A DNA stretch of 59,683 nucleotides from Clostridium sp. GTDB lineage: Bacteria; Bacillota; Clostridia; Clostridiales; Clostridiaceae. The notes beneath the pieces are model-generated. The model was not told where the DNA came from. It ran no database searches and saw only the letters and a program-made list of their open reading frames with translations. The position numbers and the translations under genes were made by a program. Numbering within the stretch: position 1 is the stretch's first letter; the number at the start of each line of letters is the position of its first letter. The DNA lies in contig NZ_JARIDH010000060.1 of the NCBI RefSeq assembly GCF_029267215.1, positions 1 through 59,683 of the forward strand. The letters run 5' to 3'. Shown piece by piece: positions 1-9,610 of this stretch.

Positions 1-17
1 TTTAAGAGGTGAATATA

Positions 18-1211
18 ATGAACTTCAATAAAAAGACTATAGAAGACGTTCAAGTAAAAGGTAAAAAAGTATTAGTAAGATGCGACTTTAACGTTCCATT
101 AAAAGATGGTGTTATAACTGATGAAAACAGATTAAACGGAGCTATGCCAACTATAAAATACTTAGTTGATAATGGCGCTAAAGTAATCCTTTGCTCACAT
201 ATGGGTAAACCAAAAGGAGAAGTTAAACCAGAATTTTCATTAGCACCTGTAGCAAAAAGATTAAGCGAAATGCTTGGTAAAGAAGTAGTATTTGCTGCGG
301 ACGACAACGTTGTTGGAGAAAATGCTAAAAAAGCTGTAGCTGAAATGAAAGATGGAGACGTAGTTTTACTTCAAAATACAAGATACAGAAAAGAAGAAAC
401 TAAAAATGGTGAAGAGTTATCAAAAGAATTAGCTAGCTTAGCTGAAATGTTTGTTAACGATGCATTCGGTACTGCTCACAGAGCTCACTGCTCAACGGTT
501 GGAGTAACTGAATATTTAAAACCAGCAGTATGTGGATACTTAATCCAAAAAGAGCTTAAGTTCTTAGGAGATGCTGTAGAAACTCCAGAAAGACCATTCG
601 TTGCTATCTTAGGTGGAGCTAAAGTTTCAGACAAGATAAACGTTATAAACAACCTTTTAGAAAAAGTTGATACTTTAATAATAGGTGGAGGAATGGCTTA
701 CACATTCTTAAAAGCTCAAGGATATACTGTAGGAAGTTCATTAGTAGAAGAAGATAAAGTTGAATACGCTAAAGAAATGTTAGCTAAAGCTGAGGAAAAA
801 GGTGTTAAATTATTATTACCTATAGACCACAGAGTAGCTAAAGAATTCAAAGATGTTGAAGCTGTAGTTACAGAAGATCAAAACATCGCTGAAGGATTCA
901 TGGGATTAGATATCGGACCAAAAACTGAAGCTATCTACGCTGAAGCTATAAAAGATGCTAAAACAGTTATCTGGAACGGACCAATGGGAGTATTCGAATT
1001 TGAAAACTTCAACAAAGGAACAATAGCGGTTGCTAAAGCTATGGCTGATGCAGATGCTACTACTATAATAGGTGGTGGAGATTCAGCTGCTGCTGTAAAT
1101 ACATTAGGATTTGGTGACAAAATGTCTCACATTTCAACTGGTGGTGGAGCTTCATTAGAATTCTTAGAAGGTAAAGTATTACCAGGAATAGCTGCTTTAA
1201 ATGATAAGTAA
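18..1211 (+). CDS. pgk: Phosphoglycerate kinase
   Basis: Cytosolic glycolytic enzyme that transfers the acyl phosphate of 1,3-bisphosphoglycerate to ADP, giving ATP and 3-phosphoglycerate. The 397-residue length is normal for bacterial Pgk. Visible family motifs are [11 protein letters not shown] near the N-terminus (substrate site), NTRYRKEE, and the C-terminal nucleotide-site glycine runs GGGDSAA and [12 protein letters not shown]. The ATG at 18 is chosen over an in-frame GTG at 9, because the GTG lies inside the ribosome binding site AAGAGGTG at positions 4-11. It heads a glycolytic run with tpiA and gpmI. The upstream neighbour and promoter lie outside the window. Confidence 0.98.
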   Translation: MNFNKKTIEDVQVKGKKVLVRCDFNVPLKDGVITDENRLNGAMPTIKYLVDNGAKVILCSHMGKPKGEVKPEFSLAPVAKRLSEMLGKEVVFAADDNVVGENAKKAVAEMKDGDVVLLQNTRYRKEETKNGEELSKELASLAEMFVNDAFGTAHRAHCSTVGVTEYLKPAVCGYLIQKELKFLGDAVETPERPFVAILGGAKVSDKINVINNLLEKVDTLIIGGGMAYTFLKAQGYTVGSSLVEEDKVEYAKEMLAKAEEKGVKLLLPIDHRVAKEFKDVEAVVTEDQNIAEGFMGLDIGPKTEAIYAEAIKDAKTVIWNGPMGVFEFENFNKGTIAVAKAMADADATTIIGGGDSAAAVNTLGFGDKMSHISTGGGASLEFLEGKVLPGIAALNDK

Positions 1212-1278
1212 TTATTATACCTTAAAGTAGTAAATTTTTAGATTGCAGTATAAAGGTTGTTGTTTTATAAAAGAAAAT

Positions 1279-1312
1279 ATGGTGTTTGGTAATGTGATTT
1301 ACCATACACCAT
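1279..1312 (+). other. Intercistronic hairpin between pgk and tpiA
   Basis: ATGGTGT-T-TGGTAA pairs with TTACCA-T-ACACCAT: 13 pairs around one T-T mismatch, with a short loop. No T-run follows, so this looks more like an RNA-stabilising or processing hairpin inside a pgk-tpiA transcript than a full terminator. Confidence 0.6.
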
Positions 1313-1346
1313 TTAGTATTTAAAATATTAATAGAGGTGAATATAG

Positions 1347-2093
1347 ATGAGAACTCCAATAATCGCAGGAAACTGGAAAATGCATTATACAATAGACGAG
1401 GCTGTTAAATTAGTTGAAGAATTAAAGCCATTAGTTAAAGATGCTAAATGTGAAGTAGTTGTATGTCCAACTTTCGTTTGCTTAGACGCTGTTAAAAAAG
1501 CAGTTGAAGGATCAAACATAAAAGTAGGTGCTCAAAACATGCACTTCGAAGAAAAAGGTGCTTTCACTGGAGAAATCGCTCCAAGAATGCTAGAAGCTAT
1601 GGGAATAGACTATGTTATAATTGGACATAGTGAAAGAAGAGAATATTTCAACGAAACAGATGAAACTTGTAACAAAAAAGTTAAAGCTGCTTTCGCTCAT
1701 AACTTACTTCCAATGCTTTGCTGTGGAGAAACTTTAGAGCAAAGAGAAAATGGAACTACTAACGATGTAATAAAAGCTCAAATAACTGCAGACTTAGCTG
1801 GATTAACTAAAGAGCAAGCTGAGAAAGTCGTTATAGCCTATGAACCAATTTGGGCTATCGGAACTGGTAAAACAGCTACTTCAGACCAAGCTAATGAAAC
1901 AATAGCTGCTATAAGATCTATGGTTGCTGAAATGTTCGGACAAGAAGTTGCTGATAAAGTAAGAATACAATACGGTGGATCAGTTAAACCTAATACTATA
2001 GCTGAACAAATGGCTAAATCAGATATTGATGGTGCTTTAGTTGGTGGAGCTAGCTTAGTTGCAACTGATTTTTCACAAATTGTAAACTACTAA
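1347..2093 (+). CDS. tpiA: Triosephosphate isomerase
   Basis: Interconverts dihydroxyacetone phosphate and glyceraldehyde 3-phosphate in glycolysis. The 248-residue protein carries all hallmarks: the N-terminal GNWKMH with catalytic Lys, IIGHSERR with the electrophilic His, [11 protein letters not shown] with the catalytic Glu and mobile loop 6, and the phosphate-binding YGGSVKP. The ribosome binding site AGAGGTGA precedes the ATG. It follows pgk by 135 bases with no clear terminator between, so the two are probably cotranscribed. A strong terminator follows it. Confidence 0.98.
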   Translation: MRTPIIAGNWKMHYTIDEAVKLVEELKPLVKDAKCEVVVCPTFVCLDAVKKAVEGSNIKVGAQNMHFEEKGAFTGEIAPRMLEAMGIDYVIIGHSERREYFNETDETCNKKVKAAFAHNLLPMLCCGETLEQRENGTTNDVIKAQITADLAGLTKEQAEKVVIAYEPIWAIGTGKTATSDQANETIAAIRSMVAEMFGQEVADKVRIQYGGSVKPNTIAEQMAKSDIDGALVGGASLVATDFSQIVNY

Positions 2094-2145
2094 GAAAAGG
2101 TAATGTTATTAAATAATAGTTTTTATTAAATAATATTAGTAATTA

Positions 2146-2196
2146 AACAGTAGCAATAGGCAAATAATACTTAGTGTCTGTTGCTATTGTTTTTTA
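2146..2196 (+). terminator. Rho-independent terminator after tpiA
   Basis: A 15-pair stem (2146-2160 with 2177-2191, three G-U wobbles) is followed by a T-run. It separates tpiA from gpmI. Confidence 0.85.
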
Positions 2197-2252
2197 ATAA
2201 TAGTATATTATAATATACACATAAATAGAATTTTATTTTTTGGAGGGTTATT

Positions 2253-3791
2253 ATGAGTAAAAAACCTGTAATGTTAATGATATTAGATGGATTTGGAATA
2301 TCTCCAAATAAAGAAGGTAATGCAGTAGTTGCTGCTAAAAAACCTAATTATGATAGATTGTTTGCAAAATACCCACACACTGAGTTACAAGCTTCAGGAT
2401 TAGAAGTTGGTCTTCCAGAAGGACAAATGGGTAACTCAGAAGTTGGACATTTAAATATAGGTGCTGGAAGAATAATATACCAAGAGTTAACTAGAATAAC
2501 TAAAGAAATCAAGGATGGAAATTTCTTTAAAAACGTTGCTTTAGTTAAAGCTATGGATGAAGCAAAGGAAAATAATACTTCATTACATTTAATTGGATTA
2601 TTATCAAATGGGGGAGTTCACTCTCACATAGACCACTTAAAAGGACTTTTAAGCTTAGCTAAGCAAAAAGGACTTCAAAAAGTTTATGTTCATGCTTTCA
2701 TGGATGGAAGAGATGTTGCTCCATCATCAGGTAAAGACTTTATAGTTGAATTAGAAAATGCTATGAAAGAAATTGGTGTTGGTGAAATAGCTACTATAAG
2801 TGGTAGATATTATGCAATGGATAGAGATAATAGATGGGAAAGAGTTCAATTAGCTTACAATGCTATGGTTTTAGGAGAAGGTGAAAAAGCTTCTTCAGCT
2901 GTAGAAGCTATAGAAAAATCATACCATGACAATAAAACTGATGAGTTCGTTTTACCTACAGTGATAGAAGAAGACGGACATCCAGTTGCTAGAATTAAAG
3001 ACGGAGATTCAGTAATATTCTTTAACTTTAGACCAGATAGAGCTAGAGAAATGACTCGAGCTATAGTTGATACAGAGTTTTTTGGATTTGAAAGAAAGCA
3101 ATTACATGTTAATTTCGTTTGTATGACTCAATATGACGAATCATTAAAATGTGTAGATGTTGCTTATAGACCAGAAAGTTATTCAAATACTTTAGGAGAA
3201 TATGTTGCTTCTAAAGGATTAAATCAATTAAGAATAGCTGAAACTGAGAAATATGCTCACGTAACATTCTTCTTCAATGGTGGTGAGGAAGTACCAAACA
3301 CTAATGAAGATAGAGCTTTAATAGCTTCACCAAAAGTTGCTACATATGATTTACAACCAGAAATGAGTGCTTATGAAGTAACTGAAGAATTATTAAAGAG
3401 ATTAGATCAAGATAAATATGATATGATAATATTAAACTATGCTAACCCAGATATGGTTGGACATACTGGAGTTGAATCAGCTGCTATAAAAGCTATAGAA
3501 ACAGTTGATAAGTGCTTAGGAAAAGTTGCTGATAAGATTTTAGAAAAAGAGGGAACTTTATTTATAACAGCTGACCACGGAAATGCTGAAATAATGATAG
3601 ATTATTCAACAGGAAATCCAATGACAGCCCATACTTCAGATCCAGTTCCATTCTTATGGATTTCAAAAGATGCTGAAGGAAAATCACTAAAAGATGGTGG
3701 GAAATTAGCTGATATAGCTCCTACTATGTTAAATGTAATGGGACTAGAAGTACCAGCTGAAATGACAGGAAATTGTCTTTTAAATAAATAA
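2253..3791 (+). CDS. gpmI: Cofactor-independent phosphoglycerate mutase
   Basis: Interconverts 3- and 2-phosphoglycerate using two Mn2+ ions and a phosphoserine intermediate; belongs to the alkaline phosphatase superfamily. The 512-residue length is standard. Visible motifs are MLMILDGFG (first metal Asp), GNSEVGHLNIGAGR carrying the nucleophilic Ser, DGRDVAP, RPDRAR, ANPDMVGHTG and the C-terminal metal motif ADHGNAE. The ribosome binding site TGGAGGG sits ahead of the ATG. It lies between its own flanking terminators, so it may be expressed separately from pgk-tpiA. Mn2+ dependence makes it a pH-sensitive step in clostridia (family knowledge). Confidence 0.98.
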   Translation: MSKKPVMLMILDGFGISPNKEGNAVVAAKKPNYDRLFAKYPHTELQASGLEVGLPEGQMGNSEVGHLNIGAGRIIYQELTRITKEIKDGNFFKNVALVKAMDEAKENNTSLHLIGLLSNGGVHSHIDHLKGLLSLAKQKGLQKVYVHAFMDGRDVAPSSGKDFIVELENAMKEIGVGEIATISGRYYAMDRDNRWERVQLAYNAMVLGEGEKASSAVEAIEKSYHDNKTDEFVLPTVIEEDGHPVARIKDGDSVIFFNFRPDRAREMTRAIVDTEFFGFERKQLHVNFVCMTQYDESLKCVDVAYRPESYSNTLGEYVASKGLNQLRIAETEKYAHVTFFFNGGEEVPNTNEDRALIASPKVATYDLQPEMSAYEVTEELLKRLDQDKYDMIILNYANPDMVGHTGVESAAIKAIETVDKCLGKVADKILEKEGTLFITADHGNAEIMIDYSTGNPMTAHTSDPVPFLWISKDAEGKSLKDGGKLADIAPTMLNVMGLEVPAEMTGNCLLNK

Positions 3792-3811
3792 AATAATAGT
3801 TATATATTTCA

Positions 3812-3848
3812 AATAGTATTCTTTTTAATGAAGAATACTATTTTTTTT
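3812..3848 (+). terminator. Rho-independent terminator after gpmI
   Basis: AATAGTATTCTT pairs perfectly with AAGAATACTATT around a short loop and runs into eight T. Confidence 0.9.
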
Positions 3849-3940
3849 AGTAAAATAAATTAAATATGTTAAATATATTATAGTTTTATTTAATCTTTAA
3901 AAATCAAATGAAATAAATTAATTATGCTTTCAAAAAAGAT

Positions 3941-3993
3941 TTAACAAACAATAGGTTAAGAGTTATAATATAAATATAAATAAAACGTTAACA
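3941..3993 (+). promoter_or_regulatory. Promoter and cre-like site for the amino acid permease
   Basis: TTAACA (3941-3946), a 17-base spacer and TATAAT (3964-3969) form a good sigma-A promoter. ATAAAACGTTAACA (3980-3993) starts 11 bases after the -10 box and matches the catabolite-repression consensus TGWAANCGNTNWCA at 12 of 14 positions, so CcpA repression is plausible. The promoter geometry is direct; CcpA control is inferred. Confidence 0.6.
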
Positions 3994-4107
3994 AAGAGTT
4001 AATTTTATTTACACTCAAAAATTTAAAAGTTTCTTACTTCTCTTTGAAGCAACTAACTTTTTAATTTATTTGAGCTAATCAAATAACTTAAAGGGAGTTG
4101 AATTTAA

Positions 4108-5565
4108 ATGAAACAAGAAGGAACAACAAAAAAATCATTAACATTATTTGAATTTTTTGCAATGACAGCATCTATGGTTATGGCTGTATATGAGTATCCT
4201 ACCTTTGCAACATCAAAATTGCATTTAGTATTTTATTTGCTTTTGGCAGGATTTTTATGGTTTATTCCAGTTGCTTTGTGTGCTGCTGAAATGGCAACTG
4301 TAGATGGTTGGGAAAAAGGTGGAGTTTTCACCTGGACTGGAAAGAATTTAGGTAAAAAATATGGTTTTGCAAACTTATTTTTTGAATTCTTTGAAATAAC
4401 AGTTGGATTTGTAACTATGATTTACTTTATTCTTGGAGCTTTGTCATATGTATTTGACTGGCCAGCATTAAATAGTAATCCAATGATAAAATTTATAGGT
4501 GTATTAGTAATTTTTTGGATTTTAGCATTATCTCAATTTGGAGGAACAAAATATACTGCTAAAATAGCTAAAATAGGATTTGTAATAGGCATATTGTTAC
4601 CGGCAAGTATTTTAATAATTTTAGCACTTGTATATATACTTCAAGGAAATCCTATATGTATATCAAATAAAGATACTTTTGTTCCGGATTTTACAAATGT
4701 TAATACATTAGTTGTGTTTGTATCATTTATATTATCTTACATGGGAGTAGAAGCATCAGCTACTCATGCAAATGAGATGAATAACCCTAAAAAAGAATAT
4801 CCATTAGAAATGTTTTTATTAGTTATAGTAGCAATTGTTGTTAGTACTTTAGGAGGACTTGCAATAGCTTCAGTTATTCCACAGAATCAAATAAATTTAA
4901 GTGCTGGCGTAGTTCAAACATTTGCTGTTTTATTAGGTCATTTTACATCTAAAAATATAATTTTAGTTAAGATAATAGCCTTATTACTTGCTTTTGGTGT
5001 TATTGCAGAGGTAAGTTCATGGGTTGTAGGACCAACAAGAGGCATGATTATAGCAGCTGAAGAAGGTGCTATTCCAAAATCATGGGCTAAAACAAATGAA
5101 CATGACGTACCAATTTATTTAGTTATAGCACAAGGTATAATTGTTAGTATATGGGATGCTGTTTTAACATTCGGAGCAGGGGGAAGCAATCTTTCTTTTT
5201 TAGCTGCAATGTCATTAACAGTTGTGATTTATTTAAGTGGATATATTTTATTCTTTGTAGGATATATAAAAGCTATATTAGGAAAAGGATTAGATGGAGC
5301 TTATCAAATGCCTGGAGGAAAACCAGTTAAGATTGTAGTAGCTATAATTGGATTTTTAACTTCTATATTTGCATTCTTTATATCATTTGTTCCACCTACA
5401 TCAATTGCAGGAGATGCAGTTAAATCACACGAATACATGTGGATGCTTATTATAAGCTATGTAATATCATTAATATTACCATTTGTTGTTTATGATTTAT
5501 GTCAAAAATACATGAATTCTCATGAAAAAAATGTAAATTATGAAGTATCTATTAATAAACATTAA
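4108..5565 (+). CDS. APC-family amino acid permease (GadC/YjeM-like)
   Basis: Integral membrane amino acid transporter or antiporter of 485 residues with about twelve hydrophobic segments. The sequence resembles the glutamate:GABA antiporter branch of the APC superfamily: an N-terminal FFAMTASMVMAVYEYPTFATS segment, then SYMGVEASATHANEMNNP in the middle, where this branch has its conserved acidic and asparagine residues, and EVSSWVVGPTRGM further on. No decarboxylase gene is adjacent, so a GABA role is not supported by context and the substrate is unknown. The gene stands alone between terminators, with the ribosome binding site AAGGGAG before the ATG. The upstream cre-like site suggests carbon control. 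Confidence 0.8.
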   Translation: MKQEGTTKKSLTLFEFFAMTASMVMAVYEYPTFATSKLHLVFYLLLAGFLWFIPVALCAAEMATVDGWEKGGVFTWTGKNLGKKYGFANLFFEFFEITVGFVTMIYFILGALSYVFDWPALNSNPMIKFIGVLVIFWILALSQFGGTKYTAKIAKIGFVIGILLPASILIILALVYILQGNPICISNKDTFVPDFTNVNTLVVFVSFILSYMGVEASATHANEMNNPKKEYPLEMFLLVIVAIVVSTLGGLAIASVIPQNQINLSAGVVQTFAVLLGHFTSKNIILVKIIALLLAFGVIAEVSSWVVGPTRGMIIAAEEGAIPKSWAKTNEHDVPIYLVIAQGIIVSIWDAVLTFGAGGSNLSFLAAMSLTVVIYLSGYILFFVGYIKAILGKGLDGAYQMPGGKPVKIVVAIIGFLTSIFAFFISFVPPTSIAGDAVKSHEYMWMLIISYVISLILPFVVYDLCQKYMNSHEKNVNYEVSINKH

Positions 5566-5626
5566 ATTTAACATATTTAATTTAAAATTCTAAAATAATA
5601 TTAAGTTCGAATATTAATAGTTTAAA

Positions 5627-5678
5627 CAAAAGCCACCATAAAAAGTTTAGAATTGAGCTTCTTCATGGTGGCTTTTTG
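5627..5678 (+). terminator. Rho-independent terminator after the permease
   Basis: AAGCCACCAT pairs with ATGGTGGCTT across a 25-base loop, followed by a T-rich run. Confidence 0.85.
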
Positions 5679-6335
5679 TTTGGTTGTACATTGTTTTTTT
5701 ACATAATAAAGATTATTCTTTTATTTAAAATGGCTTTTTTGTTTTGTTATATATTAGTGTGGTGAGAAGAATTGATATTTGTTTGTTAAATTATAAATAG
5801 TTTAGTTATAAAAGGTTTACTTTTAACTTATATTAAAAGATCAAAAAAATTTTTGTATTAATAAATACTACATATTTTACATATGATTCTAAAAAGCTTA
5901 TAGTTATACGGAAAGAATTTTAAATATCAATATGTTTAGGTTTTTTAGTGATTTTTAAGAGTTTGAAAAGCTAATAAAAAATATACTTAAATATTTTTCA
6001 TGATTTATTTTTAAAAATTAGGTATTATAATTGAAAATAATTATAAGTGAATTTCCAAAAAGTTTTATAGTTATACTTTAAATCAAAATTAGTTAAAAAT
6101 GTAGATTATATGGTATATGTGTTTTTTGATTTTCTGATTTGATTAAAACAAAAGTAGAAAAATATTATAGATTGTTTATAGAAACTTAAAGTTAGTTTAA
6201 AGTAAAGCCAATAAAATTGTGAATATAAATTAAAAGTTAGTTTTGAATGTAGTATATATTTAAAAGAAATAAGTAGAAAATGTAATAATTTTATTTATTT
6301 TAGAAATAATATTTTATGACTAAAATAACAAAGAA
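5679..6335 (+). other. Gene-poor AT-rich intergenic stretch
   Basis: About 650 bases with no convincing coding sequence on either strand. Two similar segments, AAAAAGCTTATAGTTATAC near 5891 and AAAAAGTTTTATAGTTATAC near 6057, are the only repeated structure I noticed. No riboswitch or tRNA signature was recognised. Confidence 0.5.
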
Positions 6336-6351
6336 AAAGGAGTTGATCTTG

Positions 6352-6492
6352 GTGGGTAAGAAAAAAACGTTAAAAGGAATACAAGATGCTATGAAAAAAC
6401 ATAATGATGATTCATCAAATTCTAAAAATGGCTTTAATGATAGAAGTAATTCAGGAAAAGAGCCAGGAATAGTTAATAGAAAAGGGCTGTAG
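6352..6492 (+). CDS. Small unrecognised hydrophilic protein, 46 aa
   Basis: A short gene with good signals: AAAGGAG at 6337-6342, nine bases before a GTG start. An in-frame TTG at 6349 is an alternative start with closer spacing. The product begins MGKKKTLKGIQDAMKKHND and is Lys/Asn/Ser rich, with a basic N-terminus, a polar middle and the C-terminus IVNRKGL. It has no hydrophobic segment, so it is probably cytosolic; a basic amphipathic first half followed by a disordered tail would suit a nucleic acid- or partner-binding microprotein, but the function is unknown. It is bounded downstream by its own terminator. Confidence 0.55.
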   Translation: MGKKKTLKGIQDAMKKHNDDSSNSKNGFNDRSNSGKEPGIVNRKGL

Positions 6493-6578
6493 AATTTTGA
6501 ACTATAATTAAACTTAAAATTTAGGTTTTAATTAAGAATATTTAAAGGCATAAAATATATTTAAAAATAAAGTTTGAT

Positions 6579-6611
6579 AAAAAAGCTGTATTTAAAGTAC
6601 AGCTTTTTTAT
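6579..6611 (+). terminator. Rho-independent terminator after the small gene
   Basis: AAAAAAGCTGTA pairs with TACAGCTTTTTT around a short loop. Its presence supports a real transcript ending after 6492. Confidence 0.8.
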
Positions 6612-6712
6612 TATGTAAAGTTATAAAGTATTAATTTGTTTATAAGTTTTGAATAAAATGTTAATAGGTAGTAAAATTATGGTGTATGAAGATGAAGAAG
6701 GAGGAAGACAGC

Positions 6713-7297
6713 ATGCATATACTTTCAATTTTATTATTTGCTATTTCATCCAACTTAGATAATCTAACTGTAGGCATTGGTTATGGTATGGAGAAGATTG
6801 AAGTGAATCCTTTAAGTAATTTAATAATTAGTTTAATTTCAGCAATTGGCACATTCATTTCAATGTACTTAGGAACTATTGTATTAAAGTTTTTAAATAA
6901 GGAGATTACTAATTTGATTGGAAGTGGGATTCTTATAGCTATAGGATTATTTTTTTGCTATCAATTTTTTAAAAGTAAAGATGTTAAAAATGATGATGAT
7001 TTAATTAAGAATCCAAAGAAGGCAGATAAAGACAATTCTAAGCATATAGAACCAAGAGAAGCAGTATCACTTGGTTTTGCCCTTACCATAAATAATTTTG
7101 GAGTAGGTTTTGGAGCTAGTATTGCAGGATTAAGTTTTATTTTAACAAGTATAGTTACATTTTTCATAAGTATTATTTTCTTAGAAGGGGGATATTTATT
7201 AGGTAATGATGTTTTTGCAAAAATATTTGGTAAGTACTCTGATTTAATATCTGGACTTATAATAATTTTTATAGGTATTTATGAAATATTCTTCTAA
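6713..7297 (+). CDS. ytaF: Sporulation membrane protein YtaF, MntP-like
   Basis: A 194-residue membrane protein of the YtaF/MntP (DUF204) family. MntP proteins are manganese exporters; YtaF members are associated with spore formation, mechanism unknown. Two homologous halves are visible, each with an Asn/Asp-containing helix: SSNLDNLTVGIGYGM near the N-terminus and TINNFGVGFGASIAG in the second half, separated by a polar Lys-rich loop. The ATG at 6713 is chosen because AAGGAGG at 6698-6704 lies just before it; longer in-frame readings overlap that site. No terminator was seen between it and the eno upstream region, so readthrough is possible. Confidence 0.85.
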   Translation: MHILSILLFAISSNLDNLTVGIGYGMEKIEVNPLSNLIISLISAIGTFISMYLGTIVLKFLNKEITNLIGSGILIAIGLFFCYQFFKSKDVKNDDDLIKNPKKADKDNSKHIEPREAVSLGFALTINNFGVGFGASIAGLSFILTSIVTFFISIIFLEGGYLLGNDVFAKIFGKYSDLISGLIIIFIGIYEIFF

Positions 7298-7301
7298 AAT
7301 T

Positions 7302-7342
7302 ATTAATGATAATCATTTTCAATAAGTGTGATTTAAATCACA
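7302..7342 (+). promoter_or_regulatory. Fur-box-like site and Crp-type palindrome upstream of eno
   Basis: ATTAATGATAATCATTTTC (7302-7320) matches the 19-base Fur consensus GATAATGATAATCATTATC at 16 positions. Seven bases on, TGTGATTTAAATCACA (7327-7342) is a perfect 16-base palindrome that fits the Crp-family pattern TGTGA-N6-TCACA. Both lie between ytaF and eno. The sequence matches are direct; binding by a Fur- or Crp/Fnr-family protein is inferred. Confidence 0.55.
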
Positions 7343-7379
7343 TAATTATATGAAAAAATAAACTAAAATAAAAGCATAA

Positions 7380-8813
<1,434 letters not shown>

Positions 8814-8827
8814 TAAATAATTTATAT

Positions 8828-8860
8828 AAAGGTTCTAAAATTTAGAACCTTTATTATTTT
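8828..8860 (+). terminator. Rho-independent terminator after eno
   Basis: AAAGGTTCTAAA pairs with TTTAGAACCTTT and is followed by a T-rich run. Confidence 0.85.
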
Positions 8861-9041
8861 GAATAAATTTTTAGGGAATTATAAAGTTGTAAAACAATAT
8901 TATAAACAGATTTAAAACTTAATTTATTTTGAAATATTATGTTCATATAAATTTTATAATCTTAAATAATTTACTCGTAAATGACAATAAAAATAAAAAA
9001 ATATCATAAAATAGAATTACTTATATAACAGTATATAAATA

Positions 9042-9070
9042 TTGTAAATTTTACATTGGTGTGGTATGAT
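9042..9070 (+). promoter_or_regulatory. Predicted sigma-A promoter of secG
   Basis: TTGTAA (9042-9047), a 17-base spacer and TATGAT (9065-9070) lie 50 bases before the secG start. The remaining eno-secG gap (8861-9041) shows nothing else I can name. Confidence 0.6.
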
Positions 9071-9119
9071 ATTTTTATGGAAGTATGCAACTATATCAAA
9101 GCTTAGGGAGGTTTTTCTT

Positions 9120-9350
9120 ATGAATACAGTTTTAATAGTGGTTGAAACTATTTTAGCTATAGTAATCTTGGTTTCAATAATGATGCAACCAAGTAAAGCA
9201 GATGCATTAAGTGGATTGATTCAAGGAAGTCAAGAGAGTTTCTATTCAAAAAATAAAGGTAGAACAAGAGAGGCAATGCTTATAAAAGTAACTGTCATTT
9301 CATCTATATTATTTGCTATCAATACAATTGCTATAAACTTAGTTAAATAG
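9120..9350 (+). CDS. secG: Preprotein translocase subunit SecG
   Basis: Small accessory subunit of the SecYEG channel in the cytoplasmic membrane, stimulating SecA-driven protein export. The 76-residue protein has the family layout: an N-terminal transmembrane helix (about residues 4-21), a cytoplasmic loop with MMQPSKADALSGLIQGSQE, and a second helix near the C-terminus. The ATG at 9120 follows GGGAGG with normal spacing; a longer in-frame reading from 9066 would overlap the predicted promoter. It is followed by a terminator and then rnr, an arrangement common in Firmicutes (secG-rnr-smpB-ssrA). Confidence 0.93.
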   Translation: MNTVLIVVETILAIVILVSIMMQPSKADALSGLIQGSQESFYSKNKGRTREAMLIKVTVISSILFAINTIAINLVK

Positions 9351-9359
9351 TTGTTTTAT

Positions 9360-9389
9360 AGGGCCACCCATGTTTAAAGGGTGGCTTTT
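9360..9389 (+). terminator. Rho-independent terminator after secG
   Basis: GCCACCC pairs with GGGTGGC around a short loop, then TTTT. The gap from here to rnr at 9611 shows no further recognisable element. Confidence 0.85.
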
Positions 9390-9610
9390 GAATTATAAAT
9401 TTGGAGTGAATTACCTTAATCAAAGCTATGAATTAAACATATTATATTAGTAAGAAAGTAATATTATAAATAATATTTTAATTTATAAAATTATTTAAAA
9501 ATACTAATTTTTAAAATACTTTAATTATAGGAAAGATTTTTTATATAAAGTATTTAATGTTAATACATGTTGCAGATTGATTTTTATATGTAGAACGGAG
9601 GAAAAAGATT

